From Mesorhizobium plurifarium (GTDB taxonomy: Bacteria > Pseudomonadota > Alphaproteobacteria > Rhizobiales > Rhizobiaceae), in NCBI GenBank assembly GCA_000824785.1, contig CCNB01000011.1, positions 13,278-77,277 on the forward strand: 64,000 nucleotides of DNA, read 5' to 3'. Positions 40,907 through 48,558 of this stretch are shown one piece after another. The notes below the pieces were generated by a model. That model was not told where the DNA came from. It saw only the letters and a program-made list of their open reading frames with translations, and did no database searches. The position numbers and the translations under genes are program-made. Position 1 is the stretch's first letter. Each line of letters opens with the position of its first letter.

Positions 40907-40977
40907 GCAATTCCGGACGGAAGTTTACGGCGCAAGCGCCGAACTTAACCGCGCACTTTTCCTGGAATTGCTCTGCC
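40907..40977. repeat. Rhizobial intergenic palindrome, family A copy 2
   Basis: GCAATTCCGGACGGAAGTTT at the left and GCGCACTTTTCCTGGAATTGC at the right, inverted relative to the copy at 15050-15107. An extra GGCGCAAGCGCC stem lies in the middle. Confidence 0.7.
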
Positions 40978-40997
40978 CCATTTGCCTGTTTGCGCCG

Positions 40998-41339
40998 TCA
41001 GGCGAAGACGCTCTCGCGCCTGAAATGCTTGACGAGCAGATAGTAGAAGACCGCGCGATGTTTGTTGCGGTTGGTCCGGCCGTACTGGTCGATAACCCTG
41101 GCGAGCCCCGCATCCAGGCCGGCATCGTCGGCCAGCCCCAGTCTTTTGACGAGGAAATTCTTCTTGACCCGTTCCAGTTCCTCCTTGTCCGAGGCCGAGA
41201 CGGTGGATGCATCCTTGTCGTAGATCGCCGGGCCGCAGCCCTTCGTCACTTTCGTCAGGAGATCCATGTCCGCCGTAAGGCCGCACTTGACCCTCAGGTC
41301 CGCCGCATATTTGCCGATCAGTTCGTCTTGCTTGCTCAC
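40998..41339 (-). CDS. DUF2853 family protein
   Basis: A 113-residue soluble helical protein with the DUF2853 pattern: KYAADLRVKCGL near the N-terminus, LLTKVTKGCGPAIYDKDAS in the middle, and KKNFLVKRLGL and HRAVFYYLLVKHF toward the end. The function is unknown. It lies with MscL and the YidB-like gene on the same strand. Confidence 0.82.
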   Translation of the reverse strand: MSKQDELIGKYAADLRVKCGLTADMDLLTKVTKGCGPAIYDKDASTVSASDKEELERVKKNFLVKRLGLADDAGLDAGLARVIDQYGRTNRNKHRAVFYYLLVKHFRRESVFA

Positions 41340-41441
41340 ACGTTTGCCCTCTCGTTTCCAGCCGGACAGCGATGCTGCCGTCGAGCCGCGCGGCCTGGTT
41401 GCCGCGAAGTCATCTCTTGATTGTCTTGCCGCCCGTAGGTG

Positions 41442-41792
41442 TCAGCTGTTGCGTGTCGCAAGCACGCCGTCGGGGCTAGCCTTGTCGACGGCCGCCGGAA
41501 GATGCTGAGCCAGGACGCCGGCCACCTGATCCAGAGGAATCCCGAACTGGCTCGCCAGTTGCTGCAGGCGCTGATCGCCGAGCGCTGCCTTGATCTCGTC
41601 GGGCGCGATCGGAAGATTTGCGGCGTTGGTGCTCAGCCAGGATTCGACGCGGTCGCCGAGACCTGACTTCTGCAGCATGGCAAGCACGCCCTGGTAACCG
41701 CCGACGCTGGTCAGTGCATCGGCCAGGAGGTTCGAGCCTCCGCCCTGCTGCCCGCCCTGCAATGCGCTTTGCAGACTGTCCAAAAATCCCAT
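41442..41792 (-). CDS. YidB/DUF937 family protein
   Basis: A 116-residue protein with a Gly/Gln-rich N-terminal loop (LQGGQQGGGSN) and the YidB core: LQKSGLGDRVESWLSTNAA near residue 42, IKAALGDQRLQQLASQFGIP near residue 69, and AGVLAQHLPAAVDKASPDG. Function is unsettled. The tandem operator copy B lies 85 bases upstream. Confidence 0.85.
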   Translation of the reverse strand: MGFLDSLQSALQGGQQGGGSNLLADALTSVGGYQGVLAMLQKSGLGDRVESWLSTNAANLPIAPDEIKAALGDQRLQQLASQFGIPLDQVAGVLAQHLPAAVDKASPDGVLATRNS

Positions 41793-41876
41793 CTGGGAAC
41801 CTCCCGTCGAAAAATCACATCCGCCGTCGCGCAGCGTTCAGGCGTGATCTATGCCGTTTCGCGGGATTGCGACACT

Positions 41877-41916
41877 TGACGAAGGTCAGGACCGAAGATG
41901 ACGAAAGTCACATTCG
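41877..41916 (+). promoter_or_regulatory. Tandem TGAC-N4-GTCA operator, copy B
   Basis: TGACGAAGGTCAGG (41877-41890) and TGACGAAAGTCACATTCG (41899-41916), 22 bases apart. It lies in the 384-base gap between yidB (85 bases away) and the OmpA/GTPase operon (260 bases away). I see nothing else in that gap. Confidence 0.7.
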
Positions 41917-42176
41917 GCGACAGCCTGATCGCACTTGAACCAGGCGCCGTTCCTGCCACGCTCGTTTGCGGTAAGGGGCCGATAAGCTCAATCCGACCCA
42001 GTTCGTAGGACGACTGGCGTGAGCCTCGTCATTGCGGTAGGTGACGATGGACAGGGCTGCGTAAATGCCACGCCCGACAGCCGACGACGGCAATAAGTCG
42101 GTTGCCTGTCACACGAATTAGGATTTGATATAACGGTCGTCACAGTGTCAGTGAGCGTGAGAGCCGAGGAAAGAAA

Positions 42177-42530
42177 ATGAAAGCCGCCGAGCAAGCCGCA
42201 AAAGCCGCGGATGGAGCTGCCTCCGCCAATGGGTCGGAAGCCACGATCCATGCCGAGGCCACGATCGATCAGGTTCGCAATCTCCTGTTCGGAGGCGCGC
42301 AGCGATCGCTCGAAAGCAATCTGGCCGGTCTGCGCGAGGAGATGCAGGCCAGCATCAAGCAGCTCCAGGCGGACTTTGCGAAGGAGCTCGCGGCACTGCA
42401 GGCACACGTCCTGGAGCTCGAGCGGGAGACCGAACAGAAGCGGCTCGCCTCGCAAAGGGACATCGGCGCCGCGATTTCGGACCTTGGAGCAACCATCAGC
42501 GGGCTAGGATCCGGCCGCGCGGGAAAGTAG
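42177..42530 (+). CDS. Coiled-coil protein, first gene of the GTPase operon
   Basis: A 117-residue soluble protein. After an Ala-rich start, residues 28-92 form a long coiled coil (heptads in NLAGLREEMQASIKQLQADF and ELAALQAHVLELERETEQ). The end is SDLGATISGLGSG. No named domain. The stop is 1 base before the next ATG, so translation is coupled with the OmpA-domain gene. Its IDQVRNLLFGG resembles IEQLRKLLFQT at the start of the next protein, suggesting a shared docking segment. Confidence 0.8.
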   Translation: MKAAEQAAKAADGAASANGSEATIHAEATIDQVRNLLFGGAQRSLESNLAGLREEMQASIKQLQADFAKELAALQAHVLELERETEQKRLASQRDIGAAISDLGATISGLGSGRAGK

Positions 42531-42531
42531 C

Positions 42532-44400
42532 ATGACGTCCGCAGCCGGCCAGAACCGCGAGATCGAGCAGCTTAGAAAACTGCTCTTTCAAACGGAGGCG
42601 GCGCGTCTCGAGGCGCTGGGGGCGGACGTCCTTCTCCTTCAGCAATATATCGGCAGCCCCGAACGGCTCGAAACCGCAACGGCCGACATCCTCGTCGCCG
42701 CGCTGGAACGCGCCGAAGTCGTTCGGCCGCGCGAGCTGGCCAATGTCATCGCGCCGTCGGTGGTCTCCGCGATTCGCAGCGAGATCAGGAACTCGCGCGA
42801 CCTCATGGTCGACGCGCTCTACCCGATCACGGGCCGGTTGGTCAGCGCGGCCGTGGCGAATGCCTTCAAGGAACTCGTCGCGCGGCTGGAGCAGCGCCTC
42901 AATGCGCTCACATCGACGGAACTGTGGATCGGGCGCATCAAGTCGCTGGCGACGGGCCGTCCGATCAGCGAGTTCGTTCTGGCAAACGCCAGCCCGCCGC
43001 GCGTCAACCGGCTGCTGATGATCGAGCGCGGCAACGGACGCCTCGTCGCGGACTGGAAGCGCGACGAGACCTCCGACGAGCGCGCCGACCTGCTGAGCGC
43101 GATGGTGGCGGCGATCCTGGAATTTTCCGTCCAGGCCCTGGCCGGCGAAGGCAATCTGCAGCAGCTCGATTTCGGCGGACGCGAGATCGTGCTTCGCGCT
43201 TCGCCCCGGTTCATCCTGGCGGCGGAATGCATCGGCCCCCTTCGCCCGGTCGACAACGCCAGGATCAATTCGCTTTTCTTCGACACGATCGAGAGCATGG
43301 ACGGCGCCAAGGACTGCGACGCCGCCACGCTGGCTTCGCTGGCCACCTCCATCGAAGCCGATCCCGCCGCCGAGCCCAAACCGCGTCGCGGCGGAAAGGT
43401 CGCCCTGTTCGTGCTCGCGGCTCTCGTCGCCGCCGGGCTGGCATGGCTGGCGAGCGTCTATTTGACCCGCACCATGTTGGAGCGGCGTACGAACGCCGCG
43501 CTTCAGGAGCTGGCCGGCAAGGAACCGCTGTTGGAAAGCTTTCCGCTGCGGCTGGACTTTGACCATCACGGCCGCAGCATCTCGGTCTCCGGCATAGAAC
43601 CAAGCCAGGTGCAGACGGCTCCGCTGATCGACGCCCTGGCCAAGGCCGCCGCGCCCTATCGGGTGGTCGGCCGGATTGGCGTCGTGCCGGGCATGGAACA
43701 GTCGGCGGCGCTGCGTGCCGATATCGACGCCCTGCGCCAGTCGGTGACCGGTCTCCAGGCGGGCATCGACGAAAATCGGCGGGCGATCGCCGAGCTGCAA
43801 CAATCCCTTGCCGGCCTGCGCAAGTCCGCCGGCGAAACCGGCGAAGCGCTCGCCGGCCAGCGGCAGTCTCTCGCAGGCCTGCAGGCCCGTATCGACCAGA
43901 CGCGCGGGCCGAGCCAGGAGGAGCTGCAATCCCTTGCCGGCCTGCGGGCGGGCATCGACGAGATACGCGCGGCGATGGCCGAGGAAGCAAAAACCAGAAA
44001 CCAGCAATACGAGGCGGTGCGGTCGATAGCCGACAGCCCCGCCGAGCGGCTCGATCGCTTCATGGCCTCGACGGCGATCTTCTTCGGCACGAACGACGCG
44101 TTTGCCGATGACAAACAGGCTGAGCAACAGATCCAAGATCTGGCCGGACTTCTTGCCGGCAACGACCTGAGAATCCGGATTGTCGGCCACGCGGACGATA
44201 CCGGGACGGAATCGACCAACCGCGTGGTTGCCCGCAAGAGAGCCGATCAGGTGGTGCGCAAATTGGTTTCGCTCGGGATCGAGCCATCGCGATTGTTCGT
44301 GGTCTCGCGCTCGTCGTCAGTACCGATCTCCGACGTGCCGAGCGAAGGGAACCGCCGGGTCACCTTCGAAAACGTGTTCCAAGCCGAGCGCCTTCAGTGA
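42532..44400 (+). CDS. Inner-membrane protein with cytoplasmic head, periplasmic coiled coil and OmpA domain
   Basis: A 622-residue protein. Residues 1-285 are cytoplasmic and mainly helical; a basic RRGGK stop then precedes one transmembrane helix (about 288-310). The periplasmic part has a BON-like segment (320-385), a coiled coil with repeated QQSLAGLR/QSLAGLQ/LQSLAGLR units (395-490), and a C-terminal OmpA/MotB domain (about 510-615) with FFGTNDAF, IVGHADDTG and NRVVARKRADQVV, the peptidoglycan-binding positions. It would tie the cell wall to a cytoplasmic partner. Next gene: a Ras-like GTPase overlapping by one base (TGATG). Confidence 0.85.
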   Translation: MTSAAGQNREIEQLRKLLFQTEAARLEALGADVLLLQQYIGSPERLETATADILVAALERAEVVRPRELANVIAPSVVSAIRSEIRNSRDLMVDALYPITGRLVSAAVANAFKELVARLEQRLNALTSTELWIGRIKSLATGRPISEFVLANASPPRVNRLLMIERGNGRLVADWKRDETSDERADLLSAMVAAILEFSVQALAGEGNLQQLDFGGREIVLRASPRFILAAECIGPLRPVDNARINSLFFDTIESMDGAKDCDAATLASLATSIEADPAAEPKPRRGGKVALFVLAALVAAGLAWLASVYLTRTMLERRTNAALQELAGKEPLLESFPLRLDFDHHGRSISVSGIEPSQVQTAPLIDALAKAAAPYRVVGRIGVVPGMEQSAALRADIDALRQSVTGLQAGIDENRRAIAELQQSLAGLRKSAGETGEALAGQRQSLAGLQARIDQTRGPSQEELQSLAGLRAGIDEIRAAMAEEAKTRNQQYEAVRSIADSPAERLDRFMASTAIFFGTNDAFADDKQAEQQIQDLAGLLAGNDLRIRIVGHADDTGTESTNRVVARKRADQVVRKLVSLGIEPSRLFVVSRSSSVPISDVPSEGNRRVTFENVFQAERLQ

Positions 44401-44906
44401 TGGTCAGCGCAAAGGTCATGCTGCTGGGTGACATGGGCGTGGGCAAGACCTCGATCATGTACCGCCTCGTGCATGATCGTTTCGACGGCGAATACAAATC
44501 CACGCTCGGCGTCGAGGTGCTGAGCTACGATGTCCCGGCCGATCCGGCCCGCGGCGGCGACGCGGCTCGCCTTGTTTTATGGGACACCGACGGCGATTTC
44601 GGGACGCGTATCTTCGACACCGTCTACGTGACCGGCGCGTCGGCGGCGATCGTCGTGTCGGATGTGACGCGCCCGCAAACGGTGACGCGCATGGTCGAAC
44701 TGGTTCGCAGCTTCGAGGCGCGATTTCCGGGCAGGCCGTACAGGGCGCTCGTGAACAAGATCGATCTCGCCGAAGCCCCCGGCAGCGCCGAAGAGATCGG
44801 CCAACTGCCGCGATCGAGCGTCAAGTTCGTGAGCGCCAAGGACGGCGAGGGTATAGTGGACGCCTTTGCCGAACTCGCCGAAACGATACGGCGTCGGCAG
44901 CTGTAA
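44400..44906 (+). CDS. Ras-like small GTPase
   Basis: A 168-residue single-domain GTPase of the Rab/Ras type. G1 is GDMGVGKTS (residues 10-18), a candidate G2 Thr is in YKSTLGVE, G3 is DTDGD in place of the usual DTAGQ, G4 is NKID, and G5 is SAKDG. No membrane anchor or extra domain. The G3 change removes the usual catalytic Gln, so hydrolysis may need a partner. The ATG at 44400 overlaps the stop of the OmpA-domain gene. Likely switch for that membrane protein (inference). Confidence 0.87.
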   Translation: MVSAKVMLLGDMGVGKTSIMYRLVHDRFDGEYKSTLGVEVLSYDVPADPARGGDAARLVLWDTDGDFGTRIFDTVYVTGASAAIVVSDVTRPQTVTRMVELVRSFEARFPGRPYRALVNKIDLAEAPGSAEEIGQLPRSSVKFVSAKDGEGIVDAFAELAETIRRRQL

Positions 44907-44969
44907 GTTGGAACCGCCGCGGGTCGTCGGAGGAGCACCAGACGCGTTGTGAGTGACGGCCCTGCCAGC

Positions 44970-44995
44970 GGAACCACCTGGCCGCCCGAATCGTT
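44970..44995 (+). promoter_or_regulatory. Candidate EcfG-type promoter, possibly for a leaderless gene
   Basis: GGAAC (44970-44974), 17 bases, CGTT (44992-44995). The ATG at 45003 is only 8 bases after the -10, so the transcript would begin at or next to the start codon. Confidence 0.5.
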
Positions 44996-45002
44996 TCTGC
45001 CT

Positions 45003-45257
45003 ATGGCTCTCGCCGACGACATCCAAATGGCGGAACGGCACGTCCTGCTGGCCGAGCAGCACATCAGGCGCCAACGGGCGCGGATAGCTGCCCTGAAGCG
45101 CCATCGGCTACCGAGGGGAAAGGCATCCAACTTTCTGCAGTTGCTCGAGGATGCACAATCGATGCATCTCCAACACCTGTCGATGTTGTTGGAGCGAGCA
45201 TCACGCGAAAGAACCGCAGCCGAATCCGCAGCCGCCGTCTCCCTTGGTGCGGAATGA
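45003..45257 (+). CDS. Small helical hypothetical protein
   Basis: An 84-residue helical protein: ADDIQMAERHVLLAEQHIRR, then RARIAALKRHRLPRGKAS and FLQLLEDAQSMHLQHLSMLL. This pattern (MAERHV..Q..RI..L...G....A..LL..L..SL..H..HL) recurs in rhizobial small proteins of unknown function. The ATG at 45003 fits the conserved start; a GTG at 44949 is in frame but would place the EcfG promoter inside the gene. Confidence 0.7.
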   Translation: MALADDIQMAERHVLLAEQHIRRQRARIAALKRHRLPRGKASNFLQLLEDAQSMHLQHLSMLLERASRERTAAESAAAVSLGAE

Positions 45258-45296
45258 CCAGCCTCCCGGACTCTTCGAAAGTCGGTTTTGGAAGCT

Positions 45297-45344
45297 TGGT
45301 ACGCCCAAGGGGAATCGAACCCCTGTTCCCGCCGTGAGAGGGCG
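45297..45344 (-). other. 3' fragment of tRNA-Glu (CTC), attachment-site remnant
   Basis: On the minus strand the sequence reads as an anticodon arm GCC-CTCTCAC-GGC (anticodon CTC), a T arm AGGGG-TTCGATT-CCCCT, acceptor strand TGGGCGT, A, and CCA. The 5' half is missing: no D arm is found, and the base before the anticodon stem breaks pairing. An integrase gene starts 145 bases away, so this is probably an att site left by integration into tRNA-Glu. Confidence 0.75.
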
Positions 45345-45488
45345 TCATCTTGGACGTCTCTGCACGGCCTTACTCAACCTTAGACGTTTGATTTCAATAT
45401 GCAATGTGCGCTATTGTGTAAATGCGACTATCTGCGATTGAGCGGGTTCGTTGCAACGAAACTGTCAACGAAAACTCTCGGAGCCGAT

Positions 45489-46730
45489 ATGGCGCATCGT
45501 CGCAGCGTTCTGTCCAGCCGAACCAGTCGGGCCGCCCTGCCCTATTCAGATGCACCCGAATGGGAGATCATCAATCCAGGTCTGCGCCTTGGTTATCGAC
45601 GAGGGCGGGGCAGCTACGGTCGGGGCGGCTCGTGGTTGGCCGCCTCGCGACTTCCTGACGGGACTCGGATACAGACGAAACTCGGGCGCTCCGACGACGC
45701 GACCTCCGCAGATGGGAACGGCGTACTCTCGCATGAGCAGGCAAAGGACGCCGCTCGAGCATGGCAGAAGGCGCTGAAGGTCGGCAGCGACGCTCCGGCG
45801 GCCTTGACCGTTAACGACGCGTTGGACCGCTATTTCGAAGCGCGCGCTGCCGAAGGCATGAAGTCGATCGACGACGCCAAAACCAGGGCAGCTTTCCACA
45901 TCCGACCGAAACTCGGATCAATCAAGGTCGCGGATCTAACGATCGAGAAGGTTCGCACTTGGCGCGATGGCATGGTGACTGCGCAAAAGCGACTTCGCAC
46001 CGGCAAATTTGCCAAGAAGCCGAACATCGCGCAGGTAGACCTTGCGGATCCCGAAGTGATCCGCCGCCGGCGTGACACGGCCAACCGCACACTGACCACC
46101 CTGAAGGCCGCGTTGAATTGGGCGTTCAACAACCGGCTCGTGGCCGACGACACCGCTTGGCGTTTGGTGAAACCTTACCGAGGGACCACGTCTGCTCGCG
46201 TCCGGTTTCTGTCGCCGGCCGAGCAGAAGGCATTGGTTGCAGCAAGCAACGGCGCCATTCGCGATCTGGTGTCGGCCGCCCTGGTGACCGGCGCCCGGTT
46301 CGGCGAGCTCGCCCGGCTACGCGTCTCGGACTACGACGCCGCCAACAAATCGGTTTTCGTGGCCGAAAGCAAAAGCGGCAAGCCGCGCCACATCCCGCTG
46401 CCGACTGGCGGCGCCGAGCTATTTGAACGCCTCTCTGCCGATCGCCCGAGCGGAGAACCGTTGCTTCGTCAGGAAAGCGGTGCCGCGTGGGCGCCGTCCA
46501 CCTATAATCGACCGTGGAAGGCTCTGCTCGCCCAAGCCAAGCTGTCAGACGTGACCCTGCACGAGATCCGGCACACCTACGCGAGCACGATGGTGCGCAA
46601 CGGGGCGCCGCTGATCGTCGTGGCGGAGGCGCTCGGCCACAGCGACACCAGAATGGCCGAGAAGCATTATGCGCACCTGGCGCCGTCGTACGTGGCGGAC
46701 ACGATTAGGCGGCTGGCGCCAGATATTTGA
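45489..46730 (+). CDS. Tyrosine-type site-specific integrase
   Basis: A 413-residue recombinase with an N-terminal core-binding domain (about residues 110-235, with FEARAAEGMKSIDDAKTR) and a catalytic domain. The catalytic set is visible: Arg in VTGARFGELARL, Lys in KSGKPRHIP, His/Arg in HEIRHTYAS, His in ALGHSD and Tyr in EKHYAHLAP. It is next to a tRNA-Glu fragment and is the island's integration enzyme. The ATG at 45489 was chosen; a longer frame from 45399 is AT-richer and unsupported. Confidence 0.93.
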   Translation: MAHRRSVLSSRTSRAALPYSDAPEWEIINPGLRLGYRRGRGSYGRGGSWLAASRLPDGTRIQTKLGRSDDATSADGNGVLSHEQAKDAARAWQKALKVGSDAPAALTVNDALDRYFEARAAEGMKSIDDAKTRAAFHIRPKLGSIKVADLTIEKVRTWRDGMVTAQKRLRTGKFAKKPNIAQVDLADPEVIRRRRDTANRTLTTLKAALNWAFNNRLVADDTAWRLVKPYRGTTSARVRFLSPAEQKALVAASNGAIRDLVSAALVTGARFGELARLRVSDYDAANKSVFVAESKSGKPRHIPLPTGGAELFERLSADRPSGEPLLRQESGAAWAPSTYNRPWKALLAQAKLSDVTLHEIRHTYASTMVRNGAPLIVVAEALGHSDTRMAEKHYAHLAPSYVADTIRRLAPDI

Positions 46731-46749
46731 TCGCCCACAAGATTGGCCG

Positions 46750-47510
46750 CTAGCCATCGAGCTCGCGTCGGAACCGAAGTTGGAGAGTCGCCATCTCGCC
46801 TTCCGCGATTGAAAGAGCATTGTCGCCCGCTCGTATCTTAACGTCCCCTGGCCGCGCATAGCGAGCCACGCCGCGGCTTTCTGATAAATCGTTGAAAAGC
46901 TCAACGAAGTCGCCACCGACGTTCCCCAACTTGCGTTCGTTGTTAATCGACGAGTGGACAACACCGTGGGTCCTACTGTCGATCGACAATTGCGAACTGG
47001 GGATCAATCTCGCTCTTGCCAAGAGTTCGCATGCGCTGAACAAATTGTCGACATAGGCAGCTTCGAAGCCGTTTCGAAGCTATGCCGAGCAGCGCTTATG
47101 AACTGCGATGCGCGTGCTACCAGATCGGCTGCAGTCACCTTGTTCTGTTGAAAATCGAAGGTCACCGCCCAACGGTTACCGCCGTAGCGGAATGCGGTTA
47201 GGTGACCGAAATTAGCGTCCTGTTTGGGCAGCTCAAAGAGTTGGATGTGCTCTAACATGTCGACGGTAACCGGCTCCCCGACTTTCATCTCAGGTGCTCC
47301 GATTCTTAATCGGGCGTTGCCCTTAACCTCTTCATTTAGGCGAACCACGGGCTTCGGCCCCGCGCCGAAAATCACCTGAGCGGCGACGAGCACAGGTGGG
47401 GAAGGCAACGTGCCGGCCTTCTGGCGGGAGACCACTTCAGGGGTGAACCAGAATTTGAATGCCTGATCGAGGACCCGTTTAGTGAAGTCCTCCGGGCTCA
47501 GTTCGTCCAT
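46750..47510 (-). pseudogene. Hypothetical gene broken by a frameshift
   Basis: Two overlapping reading frames read as one protein. The first (from ATG 47510) runs through PEDFTKRVLDQAFKFWFTPE and FGHLTAFRYGGNRWAVTFDF and then garbles at about 47060-47080. The second frame picks up as AAYVDNLFSACELLARARLI and ends ATLQLRFRREL. The switch falls in the inverted repeat GCTTCGAA-gccgt-TTCGAAGC. It may be a real mutation or a sequencing error. No domain is recognised. Intact length would be about 253 residues. Confidence 0.6.
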
Positions 47511-47529
47511 TGATGCCTCGTTCGTCGCG

Positions 47530-48381
47530 TTAGCAAAGCGTCTCGCACGCCACGCCGTCACCGTCCCGATCCAGCTTGCCGCCCCATGAGCAGTTCTGCA
47601 GATACCATTGGGCTTCGTCGCACGAGCTGATCTGCTTGCAGGTCCGCCGTGGCTCGCATGAATAGCCGCTCTGCGCGACCAGCTTGCGGCTCATGATGCC
47701 GAGCGGCTGGCGCGCCGGCGCCGCGCCGTCGGCATGCGACGCGCGCCAGTCCCACGGCGCTTCGAACTTCCCAACCCACATGCCGACCTTCGCCGCTTGG
47801 GCCTTCGCCTGCTGCGCCGCATAAGCACCGTTGCTGTAGCGCGGCCAATCGAGCGCTTGGCCGTGCTCGACCATCCATCCCGCCACGCTGGCGCCGTCGG
47901 CGCGCCGGCAATCACCGACGAAGCGGTGATATCGGTCCCAGGTCACAAACGTGCATTTCACCGGCCTCGAGGCGGCCAGGAAGGTGTCTAGCGCTGCAGC
48001 CGATCGCCGGCCGCAGGGATATTCGAAGCCCTTGGCGTCGTCGCAATATTGCTTGCTCTCAGGCGCGTCGATGCCGTTGAAGCGGATCCGCTGCCCATGG
48101 ATCTCGATCGTGTCGCCGTCAATCACGGACGCAATGCCGGTGATCGGCTTTTGCTTCGGGCCGATCCAGTCCGACGGATTGAGACCGGGGAGGCTGTCGC
48201 TATGCTGCATGGCCGTTTGCGCGGCCAGCGCGCCGGCCGCGGCGACGGTCACGAAGATCAGCCGCCGCGGCACACTCGCCCAACGGCGAGCGCGCGAACG
48301 CCGCGCGCCAGTGCGCTTGCGCCACTGGTCAGACCGATTGTCGTGACGAGACCTGTCCAAGCCCCTCTCTCCCGGCCGCAA
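47530..48381 (-). CDS. Thermonuclease (SNase-like) with excalibur domain
   Basis: A 283-residue protein. After a basic N-terminus and one hydrophobic helix (about residues 41-56, a signal or anchor) comes an SNase domain with VIDGDTIEIHGQRIRFNGIDAPE near residue 86 in family order, CTFVTWDRYHRFVGDC and the GMWVGKFEAPWDWRA end. The C-terminus is an excalibur calcium-binding motif (YLQNCSWGGKLDRDGDGVACE). Secreted nuclease is the likely role. In the island. Confidence 0.85.
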   Translation of the reverse strand: MRPGERGLDRSRHDNRSDQWRKRTGARRSRARRWASVPRRLIFVTVAAAGALAAQTAMQHSDSLPGLNPSDWIGPKQKPITGIASVIDGDTIEIHGQRIRFNGIDAPESKQYCDDAKGFEYPCGRRSAAALDTFLAASRPVKCTFVTWDRYHRFVGDCRRADGASVAGWMVEHGQALDWPRYSNGAYAAQQAKAQAAKVGMWVGKFEAPWDWRASHADGAAPARQPLGIMSRKLVAQSGYSCEPRRTCKQISSCDEAQWYLQNCSWGGKLDRDGDGVACETLC

Positions 48382-48558
48382 GAATGCGCCGACCGCGCCT
48401 TTGTGTCCAGATCACCGACACATGAGCCCGCCGGGGAGGCCCCACTGCTAGTGCTACTCGTCATTTGGCTCTAGAGTCAGCGTGTCTTCTGGCATTGCCG
48501 TCTCGAGCCAGGCGAGCCGAAAAGAATGCGGATCGATAATCCTGAAGGGGGAGCAAGA

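Noticed and set aside
40945..41286. 113-codon minus-strand frame overlapping DUF2853
   Set aside because: Out of frame with the recognisable DUF2853 protein and extends into a family A repeat.
45297..45390. Functional tRNA gene
   Set aside because: Only the anticodon arm, T arm and 3' acceptor are recognisable; there is no D arm or matching 5' acceptor strand.
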